Assembly (NCBI RefSeq): GCF_029714405.1
Contig: NZ_CP121650.1
Span: 9,119,001-9,183,000 of the forward strand
Length of the DNA: 64,000 bases
Direction: 5' to 3'
Origin: Bradyrhizobium sp. CB82
Lineage (GTDB): Bacteria; Pseudomonadota; Alphaproteobacteria; Rhizobiales; Xanthobacteraceae
Shown: one piece after another, positions 42,919 to 51,608 of the stretch
How positions within the stretch are numbered: the first letter of the stretch is position 1
Layout: each line of letters starts with the position of its first letter
Translations under genes and position numbers: made by a program
Notes under the pieces: generated by a model
Database searches by the model: none
The model's input: the letters and a program-made list of their open reading frames with translations, nothing else
Told to the model about the DNA's origin: nothing

Positions 42919-43872
42919 TCAGGTTTTGGTGACATTCAGCAATGCATCGCGCGGGGCCGCAGTCTCTTGGCTGGGACGGTTAACCAGAAAAAGCCCAGCA
43001 ATTACAAGGATGGCGGCAGCCCCGAACGTGAGGCTGAGGGTGTCATGCAGGATGAAATAGCTAGCGACGACGCCAAACAAAGGGGTGATGAAGGTAAAAG
43101 CCGACAATTTGCTGGCCGAATAGGCCTTCACCAGCGCGAACCAAAGCGTGAACGTGGTTCCGACCACCCAGACCGCCTGGAACGCCATCAGCGTGATCGA
43201 GAGCGGACTCGGAGTATGGGGAATGGTCTCGCCCAAGAGGTACGCGGCCAGGCCCAGAATCGGGATCGACATCGCGACCTGGTAACCGATGGCCTTTTCC
43301 GGTGGGGCGAAGCGCAGACGTGTCGACTTGGCAACCAGCGTGGTCGCAGCCCACAGCGCGGCGCCGCCGACGATCAGGAGGTCGCCGAGCAGGACCTGTG
43401 AATCCACGTTCGGCTGCGGCACGCCGATCGCAAGCGCCACGCCGGCAAAGCTGACAGCGAGCCCGAGCCATTGCATGCCGCTGAGCCGCTCGCCCAGCAC
43501 CTGGTAGGAGCCGAGCGCGACGAAGAACGGCGCGGTGTAGAGGAAGACCACGGCGCGCGAGGCCGGCGTGAAACGCAGGCCCTGATAGATCAGCACGAAC
43601 TCGATGCCGAACATAAGCCCGGCGATGAGACCCGCGGCAAGCGTGCCGTCGCGCTCGAAGAATCTTGCGCCGCGCAAGGTGCCGATGATGAACACCACCG
43701 GCAGCGCGCCCATCGAGCGGATGGTCGCCTGCAGCACCGGCGGGATATCCGGGATGACCAGCTTCACCGCGATCTGGTTGAAACCCCAGGTCAGGCACAG
43801 CATGAGCATCAGGGCGATGGCCCCGGCGCTCAAGGGGCGGCCGGCGGACGGGCTCGTTGGTTCTATCGACAT
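42919..43872 (-). CDS. DMT superfamily (EamA) transporter
   Basis: A 317-residue inner-membrane protein with ten hydrophobic segments in two EamA repeats. LMLCLTWGFNQIAVKLVIPD opens the first and LLGDLLIVGGAALWAATTLV opens the second, both with the typical W-G/W-A sites. FTPASRAVVFLYTAPFFVAL and TFITPLFGVVASYFIL match the family. Members export metabolites such as amino acids, and the substrate is unknown. It sits 12 bases upstream of ispG on the same strand and may share its transcript. Confidence 0.9.
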   Translation of the reverse strand: MSIEPTSPSAGRPLSAGAIALMLMLCLTWGFNQIAVKLVIPDIPPVLQATIRSMGALPVVFIIGTLRGARFFERDGTLAAGLIAGLMFGIEFVLIYQGLRFTPASRAVVFLYTAPFFVALGSYQVLGERLSGMQWLGLAVSFAGVALAIGVPQPNVDSQVLLGDLLIVGGAALWAATTLVAKSTRLRFAPPEKAIGYQVAMSIPILGLAAYLLGETIPHTPSPLSITLMAFQAVWVVGTTFTLWFALVKAYSASKLSAFTFITPLFGVVASYFILHDTLSLTFGAAAILVIAGLFLVNRPSQETAAPRDALLNVTKT

Positions 43873-43905
43873 GTCTTCCCGGGACGGCTTGGCGCCGTTG
43901 TTATC

Positions 43906-44397
43906 TTAAGAAGCTTTCTGACAATGGGTGCAGGTGCCCGTGATCTCGACCACGGACAGTTTGGGGGCAAAACCCGATGCGCGCGCAGCCTGGTTGACGC
44001 CTTGCGCAACGGACGCGGCCGGAATCTCGCCGACGAGACCACAGCGCTCGCAGATCAGGAACGCCACCGCCGAGACCGCGTCGTGGTCGTGGGCGCAGGC
44101 GAGATAGGCGTTGCGGCTCTCGATGCGGTGCACGAGGCCGTTGGCCATCAGGAAATCCAGCGCGCGATAGACCGTGATCGGCGCAGGCCGCGGCATCGAT
44201 TTGGCCAGTTCGTCGATCACCTCGTAGGCGCCGAGCGGACGGTGGCTCGAGAGCAGCGCCTTGAGCACCTCGCGGCGGATTGGCGTGAATTTCTGGGCGC
44301 GCTGCTCACAGACGGCCTCCGCATGCGTCAAGGCATCCGCGGTGCAGCGGCCGTGATCGTGGTCAGGCGCGGGAAAGGCCGGTTTTGCAAGGCTCAT
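43906..44397 (-). CDS. Fur-family transcriptional regulator, probably Zur
   Basis: A 163-residue protein with the Fur winged helix (KFTPIRREVLKALLSSHRPL, then GAYEVIDELAKSMPRPAPIT, VYRALDFLMANGLVHRIES) and a C-terminal metal domain. Structural zinc cysteines are Cys116/Cys119 (CERCG) and Cys156/Cys159 (CTHC). The sensor region ACAHDHD resembles Zur more than iron Fur. Zur represses zinc uptake genes when zinc is plentiful. The ATG has AAGAGGAGCG before it, and an upstream ATG (MLKRSA) is less likely. It is divergent from the MarR-Emr operon. Confidence 0.85.
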   Translation of the reverse strand: MSLAKPAFPAPDHDHGRCTADALTHAEAVCEQRAQKFTPIRREVLKALLSSHRPLGAYEVIDELAKSMPRPAPITVYRALDFLMANGLVHRIESRNAYLACAHDHDAVSAVAFLICERCGLVGEIPAASVAQGVNQAARASGFAPKLSVVEITGTCTHCQKAS

Positions 44398-44515
44398 CGC
44401 GCTCCTCTTTAGCATTTCCGGACCGGGAACCCAAAGGCCGCGACTCGGATCGCTGCCAGCCATGCTTTTCCGGCGGAGCAGCGCCGCGCTAACTGGCCAT
44501 GAAATAATCATGAGC

Positions 44516-44531
44516 TTGCTTATTATAGCAA
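44516..44531. promoter_or_regulatory. Inverted repeat, candidate operator of the MarR-Emr operon
   Basis: TTGCT-TATTAT-AGCAA is a perfect 5-bp inverted repeat with an AT-rich centre, in an AT-rich stretch 22 bases before the MarR start and 36 bases into the gap from the Fur gene side. The spacer TATTAT could serve as a -10 element. MarR proteins bind this sort of palindrome in their own promoters. Confidence 0.55.
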
Positions 44532-44552
44532 AGCTTATTGGAGGCCAAGCTT

Positions 44553-45035
44553 ATGAGCCGCACGTCGGTGGATCAGAACTTCCTGTTCACGCTCGGCGAA
44601 CTCTATCGCCTGCTCCGGGTCTATGCCGACAAGGAGGCATCCCGCTACGGCATCACCCGCGCGCAATGGGCGGTGCTGGCCAAGGTCGAGCGCAGCGAGG
44701 GCATGAAGCAGTCCGAGCTCGCCGAGCTCCTGGAGATGCAGCCGATCACCTTGACGCGGCTGATCGACAAGCTCTGCGACAATGACTGGATCGAGCGCCG
44801 CAGCGACGCCTCCGACCGCCGCGTCAAACGGCTGTACCTGAAGAAGGCCGGCCGCGCGCTGCTCGGCAAGATGAGCGGCCTGAAGTCCGAGCTCACGGCC
44901 AACGCGCTCGACGGCATCAACCCGGCGGACGCCCATCGTCTGCTCACCCACCTCGAAACAATCAAGGAAAACGTGCGCAACGCCATCCAGACCAGCGGAG
45001 CGGAACAAGCACGTAAGGAGCAGCGCTATGGCTGA
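44553..45035 (+). CDS. MarR-family regulator of the Emr-type efflux operon
   Basis: A 160-residue MarR protein. FLFTLGELYRLLRVYADKEA is the dimer helix, KQSELAELLEMQPITLTRLI the recognition helix and DASDRRVKRLYLKKAGRALL the wing with the DRR signature. The ATG follows GGAGG, while the open frame runs five codons further up only through a TTG. Its stop overlaps the emrA start by eight bases, so it is translated with the pump it probably represses. Inducers are likely hydrophobic or phenolic compounds. Confidence 0.92.
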   Translation: MSRTSVDQNFLFTLGELYRLLRVYADKEASRYGITRAQWAVLAKVERSEGMKQSELAELLEMQPITLTRLIDKLCDNDWIERRSDASDRRVKRLYLKKAGRALLGKMSGLKSELTANALDGINPADAHRLLTHLETIKENVRNAIQTSGAEQARKEQRYG

Positions 45036-46197
45036 TCAAGTCCTGAAATTCGCCCCCGAACAGAAGGGTGCCCCGAGCGGCAAGCCCACCAAGAAACTCG
45101 CGGCGGAGCCGCGCCGGCGCCTGCTGGCGGGCCTGCGCCGCTATCGCCGCTTCCTCCTGATGGTGGTGCTGCCTGCGGCCGCCGCGATCGGCGGCATCGC
45201 CTTTTATCTGCATGGCGGACGCTATGTCGGCACCGATGATGCCTATGTCGGCGCGCAGAAAGTGCTGGTGACGCCCGACATCTCCGGCAAGATCGCCAAG
45301 GTCGTCGTGAAAGAGGGCCAGCTCGTCAAGCAGGGCGACGAGCTGTTCGAAATCGATCCCGTCCCTTTCCGCCTCGCAGTGGAGGAGGCCAAGGCGCAGC
45401 TCGCGCAGGCCAGTATCACCTACGACAACCTCATCGCCAACGTCAAAATCTACGGCCAGATGCTGGATCTCGCCCAGCAGGGCATGGACCTGAAGCAGCG
45501 CGACGTCGAGCGTAAGCAGGCGCTGGTGAAGAACAATTATGGCTCGCAGCTCGACCTGGACAACGCGTCGAACGCGATGGTCACGGCCGGTGCGCAGGCG
45601 CAGTTCGTCAAGCAGCAGCTCTCCAACGCGAAGACACAGCTGCTTGGCAATCCCGACCTGCCGCTGGAAGAGTTCCCGCCCTATGTGCAGGCCAAGGCCA
45701 AGCTGGATGACGCTCGGCGCAATCTCGACCATACCGTGCTGCGCGCCCCGATGAGCGGCGTGGCGGCGCAGGTCGATCAGATCCAGCTCGGCCGCTTCGT
45801 CGCCGCCGGCACGCCGGTGTTCTCCATCGTCGACATCGCGCACCCCTGGGTCGACGCCAATCCGAAGGAGAGCGACCTGACCTATGTCGCGGTCGGCCAG
45901 GCGGTCACGCTCGAGGTCGATGCGTTCCCCAACCACGTGTTCAAGGGCAAGATCGGCTCGCTGTCGCCGGGCACCGGCGCGCAGTTCGCGATCCTGCCGC
46001 CGCAGAACGCCACCGGTAATTTCGTCAAGGTCGTGCAGCGCGTGCCGGTGCGGATCTATTTCGACGACAGCGACAAGTTCGTGAAGAAGCTGAAAGCCGG
46101 CATGAGCGTCTATGCCACCATCGACACCGGCCATCAGCGCTCGCTCGCCGGCCTGCTCGGCCTGTCGGCGAATGCCAACCAGGACAAGGAAGACTGA
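45028..46197 (+). CDS. HlyD/EmrA-family membrane fusion protein
   Basis: A 389-residue periplasmic adaptor with a cytoplasmic basic tail (1-43), one membrane helix (about 44-65), a biotinyl-lipoyl strand region (GTDDAYVGAQKVLVTPDISG, KIAKVVVKEGQLVKQGDELF), a coiled coil (about 110-215), and a second lipoyl half with LRAPMSGVAAQVDQIQLG. It bridges the EmrB-like pump to an outer-membrane channel, which is not encoded here. It overlaps the MarR gene upstream and is six bases from the pump gene. Confidence 0.93.
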   Translation: MADQVLKFAPEQKGAPSGKPTKKLAAEPRRRLLAGLRRYRRFLLMVVLPAAAAIGGIAFYLHGGRYVGTDDAYVGAQKVLVTPDISGKIAKVVVKEGQLVKQGDELFEIDPVPFRLAVEEAKAQLAQASITYDNLIANVKIYGQMLDLAQQGMDLKQRDVERKQALVKNNYGSQLDLDNASNAMVTAGAQAQFVKQQLSNAKTQLLGNPDLPLEEFPPYVQAKAKLDDARRNLDHTVLRAPMSGVAAQVDQIQLGRFVAAGTPVFSIVDIAHPWVDANPKESDLTYVAVGQAVTLEVDAFPNHVFKGKIGSLSPGTGAQFAILPPQNATGNFVKVVQRVPVRIYFDDSDKFVKKLKAGMSVYATIDTGHQRSLAGLLGLSANANQDKED

Positions 46198-46202
46198 CGT
46201 CC

Positions 46203-47759
46203 ATGTCGTCTCCGGCCAACACCGCGATGGTCCCCGGCCTGCGCCGGAACATGGTGACGATCTGCGCCATGACCGCGACCATCATGCAGGCGCTGGACAC
46301 GACGATCGCCAACGTCGCTTTGCCCTACATGCAGGGCACGCTGTCGGCTTCGCAGGACCAGATCAACTGGGTCCTGACCTCCTACATCGTCGCCGCCGCA
46401 ATCATGACAGCGCCGGTGGGCTGGATCGCCAACCGCTACGGTCGCAAGCGCATCTTCATCATCTGCTCGACCGGCTTCACCTTCGCCTCCGTGCTGTGCG
46501 GGCTCGCGCAGGACATCAACCAGATGGTGCTATTCCGCCTGCTCCAGGGCGTGTTCGGCGCTGCGCTGGTGCCGCTGTCGCAGGCCGTGATGCTCGACTC
46601 CTACACGCTCCAGGAACGCGCCAAGGCGATGTCGATCTGGGGCATGGGGGTCATGATGGGGCCGATCATGGGCCCCTCGCTCGGCGCCTGGCTGACCGAG
46701 ACTTATTCCTGGCACTGGGTGTTCTTCGTCAACCTTCCGTTCGGCGCGATCACCGTGCTCGGGCTGATGGTCTTCATGGACGAGACGAAGAAGGACCTCA
46801 GCCTGAAATTCGACTGGTTCGGCTTCACGGCGCTGGCCATCGCGATCGGCGCGCTGCAGCTCGCGCTCGACCGCGGCGAGCAGCTCGACTGGTTCGAATC
46901 GGCCGAGATCGTGACCGAGTTCGTGGTCTCCGCGATCGCCTTCTACTATTTCCTCGCCCACTCCTTCACGACCTCGCGTCCGTTCATCCGTTTCGCGCTG
47001 TTCAAAGACCGCAACTTCCTCACCGGCTGCATCTTCATGACGGTGATGGGGCTCGTGCTGTACTCGACCATGGCGCTGGCCTCGCCTTACCTACAAAACG
47101 TCGTCGGCTATCCCATCATCACCGCAGGCGAGCTGCTCGCGACCCGCGGCTTCGGCACCTTCCTCGCCATGATGCTCGTCGGGCGCATGATGCGCTACTT
47201 CGAGGCGCGCACGCTGATCATTGCGGGGCTGACGCTGACAGCCGGCTCGCTGTTCCAGATGACCGGTTGGACCGACCAGACCCAGGTGCCGGAGATCGTC
47301 ACCGTCAGCATCTTCCAGGGCTTTGGCTTCGGCCTCGTCTTCGTGCCGCTCTCGACCGTGTCGTTCCTGACCCTGCCGAACGATCTGCGCACCGACGGCA
47401 CCTCGATGCTGACGCTGCTCCGCAACGTCGCAAGCTCGGTCGGCATCTCCATCGTCATCGCCGAGCTGACCCAGGGCTCGCGCAAGACCTATGCGATCCT
47501 CTCCGAGCACATCAACCCGTTCAATCACGCGCTGCAAATGCCGGACGTCGCCGGCATGATCAACCTCTCCACCGACGCCGGCCGCGCCATGGCCGACAAG
47601 ATCGTCGCCATGCAGGCGCAGATCATCGCGTTCGCGCACGACTATCAGCTCGTAATGATCTTCATCCTCTGCACCATCCCGCTGGCCCTGATGATCGGGT
47701 CAAGCAAGGCCGCGCTGCGCAAGCAGGCGGCGGGGCCGGAGCATGCGGTGATGGAGTAG
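46203..47759 (+). CDS. DHA2-family MFS multidrug efflux permease (EmrB-like)
   Basis: A 518-residue proton-driven exporter with 14 membrane helices. It has DHA2 motif A-like GWIANRYGRKRIFIICSTGF, the motif C-like GVMMGPIMGPSLGAWLTETY, and N-terminal MQALDTTIANVALPYMQGTL with the membrane-embedded Asp typical of EmrB. It ends with a charged tail. With the adaptor it should export hydrophobic toxic compounds across the cell envelope. It is the last gene of the operon and faces the kinase gene. Confidence 0.95.
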   Translation: MSSPANTAMVPGLRRNMVTICAMTATIMQALDTTIANVALPYMQGTLSASQDQINWVLTSYIVAAAIMTAPVGWIANRYGRKRIFIICSTGFTFASVLCGLAQDINQMVLFRLLQGVFGAALVPLSQAVMLDSYTLQERAKAMSIWGMGVMMGPIMGPSLGAWLTETYSWHWVFFVNLPFGAITVLGLMVFMDETKKDLSLKFDWFGFTALAIAIGALQLALDRGEQLDWFESAEIVTEFVVSAIAFYYFLAHSFTTSRPFIRFALFKDRNFLTGCIFMTVMGLVLYSTMALASPYLQNVVGYPIITAGELLATRGFGTFLAMMLVGRMMRYFEARTLIIAGLTLTAGSLFQMTGWTDQTQVPEIVTVSIFQGFGFGLVFVPLSTVSFLTLPNDLRTDGTSMLTLLRNVASSVGISIVIAELTQGSRKTYAILSEHINPFNHALQMPDVAGMINLSTDAGRAMADKIVAMQAQIIAFAHDYQLVMIFILCTIPLALMIGSSKAALRKQAAGPEHAVME

Positions 47760-47783
47760 CAGGTCCCCGAGGCGCGTGAGCTG

Positions 47784-48845
47784 CTACAACAACTCCTCAC
47801 ACCCCAGATCCTCGACCGCCATCATCACTCGCTCTAGATGATGCCACCAGATCCCCGGCGGGATGTTGATGGCCCATTGCCAGACCGGCTTGGTGATATG
47901 CCAGAGCACCGACCAGCGGTAATCGCGATCGAGCGCGCCGCGCGTGTATCCCGTGATGCCGTTTGCGAGCAATGTCTCGTGATAGAGATTGAGCAGTGAG
48001 CGCTCAAGCGCCTGCCGGCGTTCCGGATACCAATGCATCGCCATCATGTAAGCGAGGTCGTTGGTCGGCACATTGACGCCCCACAGGTCGAAATCGAAGA
48101 TGCGCACGGTGTCGGCAACACCAGTGCGCGGCAGGAAGAAATTCCAGGTATGGGCATCGCCATGAGTGATGCTGAGATGACGGCGTAAATGGTAGCGCTC
48201 GGATAGCCGAGCGGACTGGTCGATGAGACGGCGAAAGAGAATGCGCCGTTCTTCGCTGAGGCGATCGCCGAGCAGATCGGCGAAACGGTCGTAATGGCCG
48301 GCAAAGGTCTCCATATGCTGCGCGCTGTCTTCGGTGCTCGCCCAGGTACCGACGGTGTCGCCGAGATCGGGATGGTCCCACCAGACCGCGTGCCAACGTG
48401 CAAGCGTGGCGACGATCGCGAATGTTTGCTCGCGCGACGGCGGCAACGGCCATTGGGTTGCGATCTCGTGGCTGTCGGTGAGGTCTTCGAGCAGGAGATG
48501 CCAGTTGGAGCTCTCCTCCTCGAAACGCCCGTCGAAGCAGCGCGGCACCAGCCCCGGCGGCATTTTCGGTGAAAGCTTCGTATAGAAGGCCACCTCGTGC
48601 CGACCGCCATGCGCGAGCGTCTTGGCAAAATCGACATGAGGCGTCTTGAGGATCAGCGTCTGCGGGGAACCAGCAGACTCCCCGACATAGCGCAGGCCGA
48701 GCCGGGCAATGTGCGACACGACGGTGTCGCGCTGATGAAGCACCTTCACCTCGCGCACGGCGCCCGCGTCAAGCGCGCCGGCCTTGCGCAGCGAAGCCGT
48801 GAGGTAACTGGGCTCAGCAACCGCCGGCAGTTGTGAGGATGTCAT
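47784..48845 (-). CDS. Phosphotransferase (aminoglycoside phosphotransferase/choline kinase-like fold)
   Basis: A 353-residue protein-kinase-like enzyme. The nucleotide region includes LILKTPHVDF with the likely ATP lysine, LLLEDLTDS is a hinge, and the catalytic loop is SITHGDAHTWNFF (HGD) followed by the metal motif IFDFDLWG. The family phosphorylates small molecules including antibiotics, sugars and choline. The substrate here is unknown. The start MTSSQLP was chosen, though MQYGCST further up is possible. It follows pcaG on the same strand after 86 bases. Confidence 0.85.
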   Translation of the reverse strand: MTSSQLPAVAEPSYLTASLRKAGALDAGAVREVKVLHQRDTVVSHIARLGLRYVGESAGSPQTLILKTPHVDFAKTLAHGGRHEVAFYTKLSPKMPPGLVPRCFDGRFEEESSNWHLLLEDLTDSHEIATQWPLPPSREQTFAIVATLARWHAVWWDHPDLGDTVGTWASTEDSAQHMETFAGHYDRFADLLGDRLSEERRILFRRLIDQSARLSERYHLRRHLSITHGDAHTWNFFLPRTGVADTVRIFDFDLWGVNVPTNDLAYMMAMHWYPERRQALERSLLNLYHETLLANGITGYTRGALDRDYRWSVLWHITKPVWQWAINIPPGIWWHHLERVMMAVEDLGCEELL

Positions 48846-48931
48846 GAAGCGCCCCCCGGTGCTGCAGCCATACTGCATGATCACTGGGCGAAGCGCCAGC
48901 CGCGTCGGCCGCCTGACGCGGCGGCCCGACG

Positions 48932-49534
48932 TCACACGTCGAAGAACACCGTCTCGTGGTCTCCCTGGAGCCGCAGGTCGAGGCGATAGACTGGCTTGCC
49001 GGCCTCGCGCCTGGCGATGAGCGTCGCGCGGCGATCGACGGGCACCAGAGCCAGTACGGGATCGGAGGCGAGCCCTGCATCATCGCTGAAATAGATGCGG
49101 GTGTAGAGATGCCTGAGCATGCCGCGCGCGAACACCGCGACCAGGAGGTGCGGCGCCTGCGGCCTGCCATCGGGATCCGGCACTACGCCCGGCTTGATGG
49201 TGTCGAAGGAATAGTTGCCGTCCTTGTCGGTGCCGCAGCGGGCAAAGCCGCGGAAGCTGGCGTTCGGCAGCGCGCGCTTGTCCTGCGGATCGGCAAAGCG
49301 TCCCTGCGCATCCGCCTGCCAGATCTCCAGCATGCAGTCCGGCACGGCGATGCCGTCGCCGTCGAATACCTTGCCCTCGATGCGCAGGCGGTCCCCTGTG
49401 ACGTCGGGCGTGAGCGTCGAGTTGGTGAAGGCGTCGTTCCACTCATACTCGCCGGTCGGCGTCAGGCCGTATTTGAAGAACGGACCGACGGTTTGCGATG
49501 GCGTGATCCCGTTGGGCTTCACAGAATCCTGCAC
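48932..49534 (-). CDS. pcaG: Protocatechuate 3,4-dioxygenase alpha subunit
   Basis: The 200-residue alpha chain pairs with PcaH. It opens with QDSVKPNGITPSQTVGPFFK and has the intradiol beta-sandwich core RIEGKVFDGDGIAVPDCMLE and IWQADAQGRF, ending LDLRLQGDHETVFFDV. As in all alpha chains the iron-binding tyrosines and histidines are not kept as a set. It has a GTG start placed directly after the pcaH stop (TAAGTG), so translation is coupled. The length is normal. Confidence 0.95.
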   Translation of the reverse strand: MQDSVKPNGITPSQTVGPFFKYGLTPTGEYEWNDAFTNSTLTPDVTGDRLRIEGKVFDGDGIAVPDCMLEIWQADAQGRFADPQDKRALPNASFRGFARCGTDKDGNYSFDTIKPGVVPDPDGRPQAPHLLVAVFARGMLRHLYTRIYFSDDAGLASDPVLALVPVDRRATLIARREAGKPVYRLDLRLQGDHETVFFDV

Positions 49535-50236
49535 TTAAGTGTTCTCCATTGGCGTGGCGTTCTTGCCGCGCAGCACGATGTCAAAGCGATAGCACAGCGC
49601 CCATTCGGGCTGCGTGTTCTCGAGATCGAAGGACGAGATCATCCGCGCGCGCGCCTTCTCGTCCGGCACCGCGTTGAAGATCGGATCGAACGCGAACAAG
49701 GGATCGCCGGGGAAATACATCTGCGTCACCAGGCGGCTGACGAAGGAATGACCGAACACCGAGAGATGGATGTGCGCGGGCCGCCAGGCATTGTGATGAT
49801 TGCCCCAGGGGTAGGCGCCGGGCTTGATGGTGACGAAGCGGTAGTAACCGGACGCATCGCTCTGGGTGCGGCCGGCGCCGGTGAAGTTCGGGTCGAGCGG
49901 CGCGGGATGCTGGTCGCGCAGATGCACGTAGCGGCCGCAGGCATTGGCCTGCCAGATCTCGACCAGCGAATTGGGCACGCCGCGGCCGTCCTCGTCGCGC
50001 ACGTGGCCGTGCACGATGATGCGCTCGCCGAGCGGCTCGCCCTTGTGTTGAAGGGTGAGATCGTTGTCGCCCTCGCGCACGGTCTCATGGCCGTAGACCG
50101 GGCCGGTCAGCTCCGACAGCGTGTGGCGCATCGGGATCAGGGGCTTGTGCGGCGCCCGCTTGATCGAGCTCTTATAGTCGGGCGACAGCGGCAAGGGATG
50201 CGCCTTGTTGCTGTCGGCGGGATAGATGAATGTCAT
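49535..50236 (-). CDS. pcaH: Protocatechuate 3,4-dioxygenase beta subunit
   Basis: PcaHG opens the ring of protocatechuate between the hydroxyls to give beta-carboxymuconate. The 233-residue beta chain carries the Fe(III) ligands: Tyr in NACGRYVHLRDQ, Tyr in KPGAYPWGNHHNAW, and two His in RPAHIHLSVFG. The N-terminal YPADSNKAHPLPLSPDYKSS is family-standard. The ATG with AGGAG seven bases before it was chosen over an upstream TTG. It lies downstream of an AT-rich palindrome, and upstream on the same strand is another intradiol dioxygenase gene. Confidence 0.96.
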   Translation of the reverse strand: MTFIYPADSNKAHPLPLSPDYKSSIKRAPHKPLIPMRHTLSELTGPVYGHETVREGDNDLTLQHKGEPLGERIIVHGHVRDEDGRGVPNSLVEIWQANACGRYVHLRDQHPAPLDPNFTGAGRTQSDASGYYRFVTIKPGAYPWGNHHNAWRPAHIHLSVFGHSFVSRLVTQMYFPGDPLFAFDPIFNAVPDEKARARMISSFDLENTQPEWALCYRFDIVLRGKNATPMENT

Positions 50237-50305
50237 GGCCAAACTCCTGGCGACTTTTGGCGAACTCCTCCCCGGCTATTCTGGTCCGGCCGGTCAACGC
50301 TTCCG

Positions 50306-50333
50306 CCAATCATTATAGTATATAATTAATTGG
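50306..50333. promoter_or_regulatory. Near-perfect AT-rich palindrome upstream of pcaH
   Basis: The 28-base element has outer arms CCAAT/ATTGG and inner arms ATTATA/TATAAT around GTA. It is the most AT-rich spot nearby and lies 70-97 bases before the pcaH start. On the minus strand it contains TATAAT, a good -10. Operator and promoter appear to overlap, so a dimeric repressor or activator of pcaHG is inferred. The regulator is not in the window. Confidence 0.6.
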
Positions 50334-50379
50334 GGGAAGCGGGTTTAGCGATCCTGCTGCGCACTACCCGTGGGCTGAC

Positions 50380-51273
50380 TTATTTGATCGGCGGACGCGG
50401 CAGCACGGCCTCGCCGGCCTCGAGCCGGTAGGTATGGTCGAGCGAATACCAGGGCGTCGCAACCTCATGCTCGGTCGGATGCGGCGAATCATGGCGCAGG
50501 AACTTGCCGATCAACGCCTGCGTCACGCCGAACTGCACGTCGCTGTCGATGTGCGGATCGGCGGGGTCGTACACCTGCGAGATCAGCACCTTGAATCCGG
50601 GCTTGAAGATCAGGGCGTGCAGATGCGCGGGACGATAGGGGTGCCGGTCCTGCGCCTTGAGGAGGCGGCCGACCACGCCGTTGGTCGGGATGGGATAGCC
50701 GACCATCATCACCGAGCGGAACGAGAAGCGTCCGTCCTGATCGGTCGTGAACTTGCCGCGCAGGTTCATGTCCGCCTGCTCGGGATCCTGGTTCTCATAG
50801 AGACCGACCGGCGAAGCATGCCAGACATCGACCTCCGCGCCCGCGACGGGACGGCCGTCCCTGTCCACGACGCGGGCGCTCACGAACAGTGGCGCACCGG
50901 GCGTCTCGGAGCGGACGATCGATCCGCCATTCTCGACCCGCGGCGAGTTCAAGCGCCAGAACGGTCCGAGCAGCGACTGATCGGTTTCTGTATTGCCCTG
51001 ATCGCCATTGTTGAGCAGGCACACCAGCGGCGAGACGCCGAGCGAGCCCGCCATCAGCACGACTTCATTATGCGTGTCGGTCGTCAGCTTGCCGAGCTCG
51101 GCCACGATCGCCGTAGCGTCGCGGAATTCCGCTTCCGTTAGGCGCACATCGCGGACGAAGCCATGCAGGTGCTTGACCAGGGAGACCATGATCTGGCGAA
51201 GCCGCGGATCGGATGTCCGCTCCATCACCGCCAGTGCCGCAGCCGTGACGTCCCGCTCACGCTCGATGATCAT
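50380..51273 (-). CDS. Intradiol dioxygenase, hydroxyquinol/catechol 1,2-dioxygenase type
   Basis: A 297-residue Fe(III) dioxygenase with the N-terminal helical dimerisation domain (about 1-100, SLVKHLHGFVRDVRLTEAEF), then QSLLGPFWRLNSPRVENGGS. Its iron ligands are Tyr (VGLYENQ), Tyr (MVGYPIP) and two His (RPAHLHALI). The GPFWR-x-NSP segment and length resemble hydroxyquinol 1,2-dioxygenases more than catechol ones, but the exact substrate is not certain. The product would be maleylacetate or cis,cis-muconate. It precedes pcaHG with a promoter palindrome between. Confidence 0.9.
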   Translation of the reverse strand: MIIERERDVTAAALAVMERTSDPRLRQIMVSLVKHLHGFVRDVRLTEAEFRDATAIVAELGKLTTDTHNEVVLMAGSLGVSPLVCLLNNGDQGNTETDQSLLGPFWRLNSPRVENGGSIVRSETPGAPLFVSARVVDRDGRPVAGAEVDVWHASPVGLYENQDPEQADMNLRGKFTTDQDGRFSFRSVMMVGYPIPTNGVVGRLLKAQDRHPYRPAHLHALIFKPGFKVLISQVYDPADPHIDSDVQFGVTQALIGKFLRHDSPHPTEHEVATPWYSLDHTYRLEAGEAVLPRPPIK

Positions 51274-51389
51274 GCTGTTGTTTTCTCCCTGTCATTCCGG
51301 GGATGGTCTATCGGAATCGAGTGCTTTCAGCAACTTAGCATTGTCACATCCGGGGCAATCGTGTCGCTGAATGATTCCGCCGGCGAGTG

Positions 51390-51608
51390 TCACATTTTTT
51401 CGGCACTCGCCCCTGCGCCAGCATCGACCCGCCCGAGCCGCTCCCATCTCTCATGCGTCGGGCCTTTCAGCCACGGCGCAACGAGTTGCCAGAGCTTGAT
51501 GCAGACGGCCGCGATGTTGATCAGTCGCGTCGCGGTGGTGATAGCCGCGTCCATCCGCTTCACCCAAAGCATGAAGCGAGGCCAGAACCGAAGCTTGCAG
51601 ATTTTCAC
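51390..51608 (-). CDS. Small hypothetical protein
   Basis: A 72-residue product starting at a GTG with a clear ribosome site (CGGAGG eight bases before). It reads MKICKLRFWPRFMLWVKRMD, then AAITTATRLINIAAVCIKLW with QLVAPWLKGPTHERWERLGR. The middle could form one amphipathic or membrane-associated helix, and the ends are basic. No family is known. It ends inside a hairpin (GGCGAGTG/CACTCGCC) and lies in a gene-poor, somewhat AT-richer stretch. Confidence 0.5.
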   Translation of the reverse strand: MKICKLRFWPRFMLWVKRMDAAITTATRLINIAAVCIKLWQLVAPWLKGPTHERWERLGRVDAGAGASAEKM

